A DNA stretch of 36,878 nucleotides from an uncultured Alphaproteobacteria bacterium. Lineage in GTDB: Bacteria; Pseudomonadota; Alphaproteobacteria; Caulobacterales; Parvularculaceae. The notes under the pieces were generated by a model that saw only the letters and a program-made list of their open reading frames with translations, searched no databases and had not been told where the DNA came from. The stretch spans positions 1 to 36,878 of the forward strand of contig CALAZI010000110.1 of assembly GCA_937895955.1 (NCBI GenBank). Reading direction: 5' to 3'. A program made the position numbers and the translations under genes. Positions 30,668-36,878 of the stretch are shown here, piece by piece. Each line of letters opens with the position of its first letter. Position 1 is the first letter of the stretch.

Positions 30668-31380
30668 AATCCGTCATCATCATTCCTGCGCGGCTCGCCT
30701 CGACGCGGCTCGAGCGCAAGTTGCTGCTCGATCTCGGCGGCAAATCGGTTCTTCAACGCACCTATGAGCAGGCGTTGAAGGCGCAGCGCGCCGACGGCGT
30801 CATCATCGCGACCGACAGCGACGAGATATTGAGCGCCGCAAAAACGTTCGGCGCCGAAGCGGTGATGACGCGCGCCGATCATCAATCGGGGTCGGAGCGG
30901 ATCGCCGAAGCGGCGCGCCTGATCGACGCCGACATCATCGCCAACATCCAGGGCGACGAGCCGGAGATTGATCCCGCCCATATCGACGCGCTGATCGAAA
31001 CGCAGGAAATCGCCGGGCTTTTCGCGGCGACGCTCGCCTGTCCGTTTCCGGATCATATCGATCCCGCTTATCCCGCCGCGGTGAAGGCGATGATAGGCGG
31101 AGCGATCGACAAGGATAGGCGGATCGTCGAAGCGAAGGATTTTTCGCGCGTTCCGCCTTCATGCGGCGATTTCTTTCTCCATATCGGGGCCTACGCCTAT
31201 TCTTCCGATACGCTTCAGCGCTTTGTCGCGCTGCCGCGCGGCGCGCGCGAAAAGGCCGAAAGCCTTGAGCAATTGAGGATTATCGAAAACGGCGAGCGCA
31301 TCGCTATCCGCATCGTCGACAGGGCCGCGCGCGGGATTGACACTCTGGCTGACTATGAAGCCGCAGCGGCGCGGTTTTAG
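30664..31380 (+). CDS. kdsB: 3-deoxy-manno-octulosonate cytidylyltransferase (KdsB-like)
   Basis: The 238-residue cytoplasmic enzyme would couple CTP to KDO to make CMP-KDO for lipopolysaccharide core assembly. It starts I-I-P-A-R-L-A-S-T-R-L, has A-T-D-S-D-E-I, N-I-Q-G-D-E-P-E-I and the family's H-I-G-A-Y-A-Y and E-x-L-E-Q-L-R. Two positions differ from typical KdsB: the L-P-G-K-P-L loop reads L-E-R-K-L-L, and G-T-D-R reads G-S-E-R. It may be a divergent KdsB or a relative for another 2-keto sugar acid. Its start overlaps the VanZ-like gene by four bases, and a hairpin follows the stop. Confidence 0.82.
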   Translation: MKSVIIIPARLASTRLERKLLLDLGGKSVLQRTYEQALKAQRADGVIIATDSDEILSAAKTFGAEAVMTRADHQSGSERIAEAARLIDADIIANIQGDEPEIDPAHIDALIETQEIAGLFAATLACPFPDHIDPAYPAAVKAMIGGAIDKDRRIVEAKDFSRVPPSCGDFFLHIGAYAYSSDTLQRFVALPRGAREKAESLEQLRIIENGERIAIRIVDRAARGIDTLADYEAAAARF

Positions 31381-31389
31381 CCAAACGAA

Positions 31390-31421
31390 AACGGCGCCGG
31401 ATTTTTCAGATCGGCGCCGTT
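31390..31421 (-). terminator. Bidirectional hairpin between kdsB and the small membrane peptide gene
   Basis: AACGGCGCCG at 31390-31399 pairs perfectly with CGGCGCCGTT at 31412-31421 around a 12-base loop. Read on the minus strand, the hairpin is followed by TTTTCGTTT, as expected for an intrinsic terminator of the small gene at 31477-31566. On the plus strand it follows kdsB by 9 bases without a clear U-run. Confidence 0.65.
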
Positions 31422-31476
31422 CGGTTAACTGGTTCTGATTGCTGACTTCGTCTGAATTCGCCCCGCATACTCTGGA

Positions 31477-31566
31477 TCAGGCGAACGAGGCGAAGGTGTA
31501 AACCGCGGGGAACAGGGCGGCGATAACGATGATCGCGGCTGCGGTCGCTGAAAGCATCTTGGCCAT
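31477..31566 (-). CDS. Predicted 29-residue single-span membrane peptide
   Basis: A short frame starts M-A-K-M-L-S-A-T-A-A-A, continues as a hydrophobic stretch of about 18 residues, and ends V-Y-T-F-A-S-F-A. A strong AAGGAGAGAG ribosome-binding site sits about six bases before the ATG at 31566, and a terminator-like hairpin with a U-run lies downstream on the same strand. The two signals together make a real gene likely. The frame stays open further upstream, but those residues are low-complexity and lack a ribosome-binding site. No function is recognised; small alphaproteobacterial membrane peptides of this form are common and mostly undescribed. Confidence 0.65.
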   Translation of the reverse strand: MAKMLSATAAAIIVIAALFPAVYTFASFA

Positions 31567-31759
31567 TTTTTCTCTCTCCTTTTTATCGTTGTGCGCCGTT
31601 TCCGGCATGAGCGTGAAATAGGCGCCGCAGGCGGAAATGGAATATCCCGCGCCGCCGTTTCGCCGCATTTTCAGCACCGTTTGTCGAACGACGGATTGAC
31701 GCCAACGGCCTGGCCCGCGGGGGTCTCGTTTCGGCGCTGACGCTTTCGTGAGGGGCTTG

Positions 31760-32425
31760 TCAGAGCCCGATAAAGGGTTGGGCGACGCGCCCGACAAGGG
31801 TCTTAAAGCGCAAGGGCGCGCTTGTCGCGATCAGGCAAATGCAAGGCTCATCGCCGGTGGCGAGGGGCGAGTGCAGCACATCCCCGTCGAGATCGGCGAG
31901 ATCGCCATGCGCATAGACGCCGACCTCATCGGAATAGGAGCCCCGCAAGATCAGCGTCAGCTCTTCGTCGCCATGCGTGTGTTTGGGGATGCGGACGCCC
32001 GGATTAATCTTCAAGAGGCGCAGAACGCCGGGACGATAACCCGCCGCGGGAATGACATGCTGGGCGAGGCCGGGCGCAACGGGACGCCATTCGATCGCGT
32101 CGATCCCGTCTTTCAGATAAGAGGCGAGCGGATGCGCGGCGTCGAGCGCGTAATCGTTAGCGGCGCGGGTCGACGCGGCGTCGCTCAGCCGCTCCTGCCT
32201 GCCGGCGCGCGTCCAGAAACTGTCAAGCGCGCTGTCGGTCATGGCGACAGGCTCGATCTCCTCAAGACAGGCCGCGCCAAGCGCTTCAAAATCCTGAACG
32301 GCGAGCGCGCATGATTGGCAAAGCGAAATATGCGTCGCGACGACGACGCTGCGCGCTTCGTCAAGGCTTCCCGCGGCGTAGGCGGCAAGCGTCGCATCCT
32401 TGGGATGATGGCGAATATTACTCAA
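31760..32425 (-). CDS. chrR: ChrR-type zinc anti-sigma factor with C-terminal cupin
   Basis: The 221-residue protein matches ChrR, which holds RpoE inactive until singlet oxygen or related stress. The N-terminal zinc-binding anti-sigma domain shows His6, His32, Cys36 and Cys39 (H-I-S-L-C-Q-S-C). The C-terminal cupin domain (about 105-205) has P-K-H-T-H-G-D-E-E-L and G-D-V-L-H-S-P, the usual metal ligands. The start is TTG at 32425, eight bases inside the end of rpoE, so the two are translationally coupled. It acts in the cytoplasm. Confidence 0.93.
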   Translation of the reverse strand: MSNIRHHPKDATLAAYAAGSLDEARSVVVATHISLCQSCALAVQDFEALGAACLEEIEPVAMTDSALDSFWTRAGRQERLSDAASTRAANDYALDAAHPLASYLKDGIDAIEWRPVAPGLAQHVIPAAGYRPGVLRLLKINPGVRIPKHTHGDEELTLILRGSYSDEVGVYAHGDLADLDGDVLHSPLATGDEPCICLIATSAPLRFKTLVGRVAQPFIGL

Positions 32426-33029
32426 CGGCGCCCTCTAGGTCTTTCCTGATCTTTCCAAAAGCCAGTCGCAAGCGCGACTTCACCGTGCCGAGCGGGAGAT
32501 CAAGCCGCTCGGCGATTTCCGAATGAGCGAGGTCGTCGATGAAGTGCAGACGCACGACCTCATATTGCGTCGGCGGCAAGGCGGCGAAGGCCGCCCTTAT
32601 CTTTTCGTCGCGCTCAGCGCGCTCAACCTCATCGATCGGCGAGGGATCGCCGTCCGGCGAGAAGGCGGGGTCTTCCGGATCGAGCGCGGGCTTCGCAGCG
32701 CGGCGAGCCGCGTCAATACGCAGATTGCGCGCGATCGTATAAATCCAGGTTGAGGCGGAGGCTTTCGACGGATCGTAAAGCCGCGCCTTGCGCCAGACGC
32801 GCATCATGGCTTCCTGCGCCAGATCGTCGGCGAGGTCCGCTGCGGCGCCGATCCTCATCAGGTATGATTTGATCCGCGGCGCGAAAAAAACAAAGAGACG
32901 GTTAAAAGCGTCGCGATCGCCATGAGCGGCGACGCGCGTCAAAAGCGCCGTCATTTCCTCCGGGTTCGCCGGGGCGGGGGCGTCTGCGGCGCCAACGGGC
33001 GTCATTGTCCTCACAACCGCGCTCAGCAT
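32418..33029 (-). CDS. rpoE: ECF sigma factor RpoE (ECF11)
   Basis: The 203-residue sigma factor has region 2 (about 30-100: D-L-A-Q-E-A-M-M-R-V-W-R-K-A and W-I-Y-T-I-A-R-N-L-R-I-D) and region 4 (about 140-195: L-P-P-T-Q-Y-E-V-V-R-L-H-F and the recognition helix L-G-T-V-K-S-R-L-R-L-A). It should direct the oxidative or singlet-oxygen response. The frame opens at 33086, but the predicted autoregulated promoter lies at 33055-33085, so the start must be later. The ATG at 33029 (GAAGG upstream) is preferred; 33005 is possible. It overlaps chrR by eight bases. Confidence 0.92.
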   Translation of the reverse strand: MLSAVVRTMTPVGAADAPAPANPEEMTALLTRVAAHGDRDAFNRLFVFFAPRIKSYLMRIGAAADLADDLAQEAMMRVWRKARLYDPSKASASTWIYTIARNLRIDAARRAAKPALDPEDPAFSPDGDPSPIDEVERAERDEKIRAAFAALPPTQYEVVRLHFIDDLAHSEIAERLDLPLGTVKSRLRLAFGKIRKDLEGAVE

Positions 33030-33054
33030 CCCGTCGCCTTCAGCCGTTTCGCGC

Positions 33055-33085
33055 TTTGTACGGCGGCGGCGCAAGCGACGGATCA
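33055..33085 (-). promoter_or_regulatory. Sigma-E-like promoter of rpoE-chrR
   Basis: On the minus strand TGATCC (33085-33080) is followed after 19 bases by TACAAA (33060-33055). TGATCC is the exact -35 element of RpoE promoters in Rhodobacter; the -10 element is a weaker match and the spacing one base long. Transcription would start near 33048, which agrees with the chosen rpoE start and implies autoregulation. Confidence 0.55.
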
Positions 33086-33114
33086 CCCGTGGACTTTAGA
33101 GAACGCCCGCTCGT

Positions 33115-33143
33115 TAATCCACCGTCTCGCCGGTCGCGTAAGA
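33115..33143 (+). promoter_or_regulatory. Sigma-E-like promoter of the FAD/DUF1365 operon
   Basis: TAATCC at 33115-33120, 18 bases, then TAAGA at 33139-33143 matches the Rhodobacter RpoE promoter TGATCC-N18-TAAGA with one mismatch and exact spacing. Transcription would start near 33150, about 45 bases before the ATG at 33195. It places the oxidoreductase operon in the regulon of the divergent sigma factor. Confidence 0.62.
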
Positions 33144-33194
33144 ATAGCGTTTAACCCGCCCGGCGCGTCCGGAGCGCCAGGATGGGAAAGTTCG

Positions 33195-34565
33195 ATGCCG
33201 TTTGATGGTAGGGGCCGGGCGGCCGCAATCGAGGGAACGCAGAATCGCCGGCGCTTCGCCGTCATCGGCGCCGGCGTATCGGGCCTTTCCGCCGCCTGGC
33301 TCTTGTCGCAGCGCCATGACGTCGTCCTTTATGAGCGTGACCGGCGCCTCGGCGGCCACGCCAATACGGCGGATGTTCCAACGCCGCAAGGCGACGTTCC
33401 TGTCGACGCCGGCTTTATCGTCTTCAATAAGCCGAACTATCCGAATCTGACCGCGCTTTTTGACCGGCTTGGCGTCGAGATTGACGAAACGGACATGTCG
33501 TTCGGCGTTTCCTTTAATGACGGCGCGTTTGAATTTTCGAGCCGCGGCCTCGGCGGCATATTCGCAAGGTCCACAAACGCGATCTCGCCGTCGCACTGGG
33601 TCATGATCGCCGATATTTTCCGGTTTAACGCCCGCGCGAAGGCGGCGCTCGCCGAAGGGCTGGATGACGCCGTCACGCTCGGCGAGTTTGTCGCCGCGCA
33701 CGGGTTTTCGCAGAGCTTCGTGAAGCGCTTCCTTGAGCCGATGGCGGCGGCGATCTGGTCGACGCCGTCACTGAAAATTCTCGATTATCCTGCGGCGTCG
33801 CTTTTTCGTTTTTACGCCAATCACGGTCTTCTTCAGACGGTCAACATGCCGCTCTGGAATACGGTGAAAGGCGGATCAAAAACCTATGTCGAGCGGTTGG
33901 CCGCGCCCTTCCGTCACAAGGCGCGGCTCGGCGTCGTCGTAAGGCGTGTTGCGCGGACGCCGGACGGCGTCGTCGTTACGGATGACGCCGGAAACGACGA
34001 TCGTTTCGACGATGTCGTCATTGCGGCGCATGCCGATCGCGCGCTCGAGATGATCGAGAACCCGACGACGCAGGAACGCCGGCTTCTCGGCGCCTTCGCC
34101 TATCAGGCCAATCGCGCGGTCCTGCACAGCGACGCTCGATTGATGCCGCAGCGTCGCAGGGCTTGGGCGAGCTGGAATTATCTCGGCGGAGAGGGCGCGC
34201 CCGCCGTCTCCTATTGGATGAATCTCCTGCAAAACCTCAATTGCAAACGCGACATCTTCGTCACGCTCAATCCGCATGTCGAACCGCGCGATGAGACGAT
34301 CGTCGCCGAATTCAACTACGCCCACCCGATATTCGATGTCGGGGCGATGAAGGCGCAGAAAGAACTCTGGTCGTTGCAAGGCGTCGGGGGCGTCTGGTTT
34401 TGCGGCGCCTATTTCGGCGCCGGCTTCCATGAAGACGGCCTGCAGGCGGGGCTCGCCGTCGCCGAGGATCTGGGCGCTGTCCGTCGGCCCTGGACTGTCG
34501 AGAATGAATCCGGGCGGATCTCGCGCGGCGCGCCGGCGCCGGCTTTGCCGATCGCCGCCGAATGA
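33195..34565 (+). CDS. FAD/NAD(P)-binding amine-oxidase-like protein
   Basis: The 456-residue protein starts with a Rossmann FAD-binding motif, V-I-G-A-G-V-S-G-L-S-A-A-W-L-L (about residues 23-37), ending in the acidic Y-E-R-D and followed by G-G-H-A-N-T, as in amine oxidase and desaturase-like flavoproteins. The C-terminal F-C-G-A-Y-F-G-A-G-F-H-E-D-G-L closes the FAD site. This family is often next to a DUF1365 gene and a cyclopropane-fatty-acid-synthase-like gene, and it is linked to lipid modification. The ATG at 33195 (GGAAAG upstream) is chosen; a sigma-E-like promoter lies 50 bases before it. The stop overlaps the DUF1365 start by four bases. Confidence 0.88.
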   Translation: MPFDGRGRAAAIEGTQNRRRFAVIGAGVSGLSAAWLLSQRHDVVLYERDRRLGGHANTADVPTPQGDVPVDAGFIVFNKPNYPNLTALFDRLGVEIDETDMSFGVSFNDGAFEFSSRGLGGIFARSTNAISPSHWVMIADIFRFNARAKAALAEGLDDAVTLGEFVAAHGFSQSFVKRFLEPMAAAIWSTPSLKILDYPAASLFRFYANHGLLQTVNMPLWNTVKGGSKTYVERLAAPFRHKARLGVVVRRVARTPDGVVVTDDAGNDDRFDDVVIAAHADRALEMIENPTTQERRLLGAFAYQANRAVLHSDARLMPQRRRAWASWNYLGGEGAPAVSYWMNLLQNLNCKRDIFVTLNPHVEPRDETIVAEFNYAHPIFDVGAMKAQKELWSLQGVGGVWFCGAYFGAGFHEDGLQAGLAVAEDLGAVRRPWTVENESGRISRGAPAPALPIAAE

Positions 34566-35353
34566 AACAGGACGCGCTCTTATATCACGGCAAGGTGACG
34601 CATCAGCGATTGCGGCCCGTCGGCCATCGCTTTTCCTATCGCGTCTTTTCGATGCTGATCGACATCGATCGCCTTGACGCCGTTTCGAAGCGGCTCAAAT
34701 TTTTCTCACATAATCGTTTCAATCTCTTTTCGGCGTTTGATCGCGACCATGCGGGCGACGATGACGCGCCATTGCCCGCGCGCATCCGCGCCGTCCTTTG
34801 GGGCGCAGGCTATCGCGGCGACGGCCGGATCGAGCTCCTGTGTTATCCGCGCATTCTCGGCTACGTCTTCAATCCGCTCTGCGTCTATTATTGCCGCGAC
34901 GCGGAGGACCGGCTTGAGGCGGTCCTCTACGAAGTGCGCAACACCTTCGGCGGGATGCATTCCTATCTCATCGGCGTCGAAGAGGAGGGCGCGCGCATCC
35001 GCCATTCCGCCGACAAGGCGTTTCACGTCTCGCCCTTCATGGATATGGACCAGCGCTATCATTTCACCCTGACGCCGCCGGGCGATGAGCTGTCCGTTTT
35101 CATCCGGCAGACCGATGCGGACGGGCCGATATTCGTTGCGGGGCTCTCCGGCGTGCGCGAAGCGATGACCGACAAGGCGCTCCTTGCGGCGTTTTTTCGC
35201 TACCCGCTAATGACGATCAAGGTGATCGCCGCGATCCATTGGGAGGCGCTGCGCCTCCTCGCCAAAGGTTTGCGCCTCAAGCCCGGCGCGAAAGACCCGG
35301 AGAGACCCGTCTCCATCGTCGCCGCACGCGAAGCGCGGTCCAAAGCCGCCTAA
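34562..35353 (+). CDS. DUF1365 family protein
   Basis: The 263-residue protein shows the DUF1365 pattern: L-Y-H-G-K-V-T-H-Q-R near the N-terminus, R-F-S-Y-R-V-F-S-M-L-I-D-I-D, F-N-P-L-C-V-Y-Y-C, E-V-R-N-T-F-G-G-M-H-S-Y and F-H-V-S-P-F-M-D-M-D. The biochemical role is not established; its fixed partnership with the FAD protein and its stress promoter suggest modification of membrane fatty acids. It is translationally coupled to the FAD gene. The cyclopropane-synthase-like gene that often completes this set is not present downstream; a CoA-transferase follows after 65 bases. Confidence 0.9.
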   Translation: MKQDALLYHGKVTHQRLRPVGHRFSYRVFSMLIDIDRLDAVSKRLKFFSHNRFNLFSAFDRDHAGDDDAPLPARIRAVLWGAGYRGDGRIELLCYPRILGYVFNPLCVYYCRDAEDRLEAVLYEVRNTFGGMHSYLIGVEEEGARIRHSADKAFHVSPFMDMDQRYHFTLTPPGDELSVFIRQTDADGPIFVAGLSGVREAMTDKALLAAFFRYPLMTIKVIAAIHWEALRLLAKGLRLKPGAKDPERPVSIVAAREARSKAA

Positions 35354-35418
35354 GCCGTCCTGCCAAGTGGACCTTTCGCGGGCGTTGGGCTAACTACCGG
35401 CCCGCGAAGGGAGCAGCC

Positions 35419-36123
35419 ATGGAAAAGATTCAAAAGGACGCGCGATCGGCCCTCGACGGCCTCTTGTTTGACGGCATGACGATCATGGCCGGCGGTTTCG
35501 GCCTTTGCGGCATTCCGGAAAACCTCATCCTCGCGATCCGCGATTCGGGCGTCAAAAACCTCACCGTCATTTCAAACAACGCCGGCGTCGACGGCTTTGG
35601 ATTGGGCATGCTCCTCAACACCCGTCAGGTGAAGAAAATGATCAGTTCTTACGTCGGCGAGAACAAGGAGTTTGAGCGCCAGTATCTGTCGGGCGAGCTT
35701 GAGCTTGAGTTCAATCCGCAAGGAACGCTCGCCGAACGCTGCCGCGCCGGCGGCGCCGGCATTCCGGCCTTCTACACCAAGACCGGCGTCGGCACGCTGA
35801 TCGCCGAAGGGAAGGAGCACAAGACCTTCAACGGCGAGACCTACATTATGGAAATGGGCCTCGTCGCCGATCTTTCGATCGTCAAGGCGTGGAAGGGCGA
35901 CAGTCAGGGCAATCTCATCTATCGCAAGACGGCGCGCAATTTTAACCCGATGATGGCGACGGCCGGCAAGGTCACCGTCGCCGAGGTCGAGGAAATCGTC
36001 GAACTTGGAAGCCTCGATCCCGATTGCATCCATACGCCCGGCATCTTCGTGCAGCGCCTCATCAAGGGAAAACACGAAAAGCGCATCGAACAAAGAACCG
36101 TCCGCCAGAGGGAGACCGCGTAA
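35419..36123 (+). CDS. scoA: Succinyl-CoA:3-ketoacid CoA-transferase subunit A
   Basis: The 234-residue alpha subunit of a family I CoA-transferase has the glycine-rich signature G-G-F-G-L-C-G-I-P-E-N at residues 25-35. With subunit B it moves CoA between succinate and acetoacetate in ketone-body use or polyhydroxybutyrate breakdown. The ATG at 35419, six bases after AAGGGAG, is chosen over the long frame from 35239, which overlaps the DUF1365 gene. The stop TAA shares one base with the subunit B start. AtoD-like acetate specificity cannot be excluded. Confidence 0.93.
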   Translation: MEKIQKDARSALDGLLFDGMTIMAGGFGLCGIPENLILAIRDSGVKNLTVISNNAGVDGFGLGMLLNTRQVKKMISSYVGENKEFERQYLSGELELEFNPQGTLAERCRAGGAGIPAFYTKTGVGTLIAEGKEHKTFNGETYIMEMGLVADLSIVKAWKGDSQGNLIYRKTARNFNPMMATAGKVTVAEVEEIVELGSLDPDCIHTPGIFVQRLIKGKHEKRIEQRTVRQRETA

Positions 36124-36767
36124 TGCCCTGGGATCGCAATCAAATGGCGGCGCGCGCCGCGAAGGAATTGAAGGACGGCTTCTACGTCAATCTCGGCATC
36201 GGCATTCCGACGCTGGTCGCGAATTACATCCCTGAAGGCGTCGACGTGACGCTGCAATCGGAAAACGGCATGCTCGGCATGGGGCCGTTTCCCTATGACG
36301 ACGAAGTCGACGCCGACCTCATCAACGCCGGCAAGCAGACGATCACGGAACTGCGCCGCACGTCGTATTTTTCCTCGGCCGACTCGTTCGGCATGATCCG
36401 CGGCGGCCATATCGACCTGTCGATTTTGGGCGCGATGGAAGTTTCCGAAAAAGGCGATCTCGCCAACTGGATGATCCCCGGCAAGATGGTGAAGGGCATG
36501 GGCGGCGCGATGGATCTCGTCGCCGGCGTCAAGCGCGTCGTCGTCGTGATGGATCACGCTTCGAAATCGGGCGAGCCGAAACTTCTTCATGAATGCGCGT
36601 TGCCGCTCACCGGCAAACAAGTCGTCGACATGGTGATCACCAATCTCGGTGTTTTCGGGATCGAGCGCGGCAAGGGCATGAAACTCATCGAACTCGCCGA
36701 CGGCGTCACGCTCGACGAGGTCAAGGCGCAGACGGAAGCGAAGTTCGACGTCGCGTTGAAAAACTGA
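36123..36767 (+). CDS. scoB: Succinyl-CoA:3-ketoacid CoA-transferase subunit B
   Basis: The 214-residue beta subunit carries the catalytic glutamate, Glu47, in L-Q-S-E-N-G-M-L-G, which forms the enzyme-CoA thioester. L-G-I-G-I-P-T-L-V-A-N and the later H-I-D-L-S-I-L-G-A-M-E-V are also family-typical. It starts at the ATG that overlaps the subunit A stop by one base (TAATG), with AGAGGGAG ten bases upstream. Its own stop overlaps the start of the next gene by one base (TGATG), so at least three genes are co-transcribed. Confidence 0.94.
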   Translation: MPWDRNQMAARAAKELKDGFYVNLGIGIPTLVANYIPEGVDVTLQSENGMLGMGPFPYDDEVDADLINAGKQTITELRRTSYFSSADSFGMIRGGHIDLSILGAMEVSEKGDLANWMIPGKMVKGMGGAMDLVAGVKRVVVVMDHASKSGEPKLLHECALPLTGKQVVDMVITNLGVFGIERGKGMKLIELADGVTLDEVKAQTEAKFDVALKN

Positions 36768-36878
36768 TGCCCGTCGCCTCGCTCGCCGATCTTCAAACGC
36801 CGGCGCTGCTGCTCGACGAGACCACGCTTGACGCCAATATCAATCGAATGCGCAATCGGTTTTCTGCGTTCGGCGTTC
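36767..36878 (+). CDS. D-threonine aldolase/DSD1-like PLP enzyme, N-terminal fragment
   Basis: The first 37 codons run off the right edge of the window. They read M-P-V-A-S-L-A-D-L then Q-T-P-A-L-L-L-D-E-T-T-L-D-A-N-I-N-R-M, which matches the first strand and helix of fold-type III pyridoxal-phosphate enzymes such as D-threonine aldolase and D-serine dehydratase. The lysine that binds the cofactor would lie beyond the edge. The ATG overlaps the scoB stop by one base. The family is likely; the reaction cannot be fixed from this fragment. Confidence 0.75.
   Translation, partial: MPVASLADLQTPALLLDETTLDANINRMRNRFSAFGV

Noticed and set aside
33030..33086. Upstream GTG start for rpoE at 33086
   Set aside because: The added residues are Arg-rich and unlike the family, and the start would lie upstream of the predicted -10 element.
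1..36878. CRISPR arrays, tRNA/rRNA genes, insertion sequences, prophage
   Set aside because: I found no regularly spaced repeats, no cloverleaf-like stretch in any gap, and no transposase, integrase or phage protein among the readable genes.

Overview
This looks like a chromosomal stretch of an alphaproteobacterium with high G+C (low 60s percent by eye). The evidence is a Caulobacter-type flagellar block (flgI, rod-binding CheL/FlgJ-like, FlbY-like; divergent fliX followed by dksA), a DksA of the alphaproteobacterial kind without a zinc finger, an RpoE-ChrR (ECF11) stress pair, and a near-consensus sigma-54 promoter upstream of flgI. A marine or soil Caulobacterales/Parvularculales-like organism fits best, but the exact order is a guess. 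I saw no tRNA, rRNA, CRISPR array, insertion sequence or phage gene, and no stretch above 300 bases lacks a gene.

Layout. 1-2.1 kb: a partial and a complete GFA-fold protein, a uracil-DNA-glycosylase-like protein and a GNAT acetyltransferase. 2.1-3.65 kb: a RimK-type ATP-grasp ligase paired with the GNAT gene. 3.7-5.6 kb (minus): an S9 peptidase whose signal peptide is cut from its body by an in-frame amber codon. 5.76-6.3 kb: inorganic pyrophosphatase. 6.3-8.7 kb: a membrane-anchored AraC regulator and a secreted serine hydrolase. 8.7-11.9 kb (minus): a large secreted TolB-propeller amidohydrolase. 12-14.4 kb: a MATE exporter and a methyltransferase-like protein. 14.6-17.8 kb: a secreted YbjN-like protein and a 776-residue lipoprotein with an A+T-rich core and a Cys-rich tail, the least explained locus here. 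17.8-20.9 kb: flagellar genes and dksA. 20.95-24.05 kb (minus): a DUF2339 membrane protein with internal repeats. 24.2-26.9 kb: a stand-alone homocysteine methyltransferase behind a palindromic operator, argE and a MAPEG protein. 27-31.4 kb: a sugar C-methyltransferase-like protein, a PPP-type phosphatase, and a tightly overlapping galE-vanZ-kdsB unit. 31.5 kb (minus): a predicted 29-residue membrane peptide. 31.8-35.4 kb: rpoE-chrR divergent from an FAD protein/DUF1365 pair, with sigma-E-like promoters on both sides. 35.4-36.9 kb: the two subunits of a succinyl-CoA:3-ketoacid CoA-transferase, then the start of a D-threonine-aldolase-like enzyme that runs off the end.

How the parts work together. 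The flagellar block reads as a Caulobacter-style hierarchy: a CtrA-like box before fliX (class II) and a sigma-54 element before flgI (class III). The rpoE-chrR block reads as a singlet-oxygen response that controls itself and the adjacent FAD/DUF1365 operon. No single large undescribed system stands out. The best leads are the mosaic lipoprotein locus, the amber codon in the peptidase, the Lys-to-Met change in GalE, the small membrane peptide, and the GNAT-RimK pair without its usual peptidase domain.
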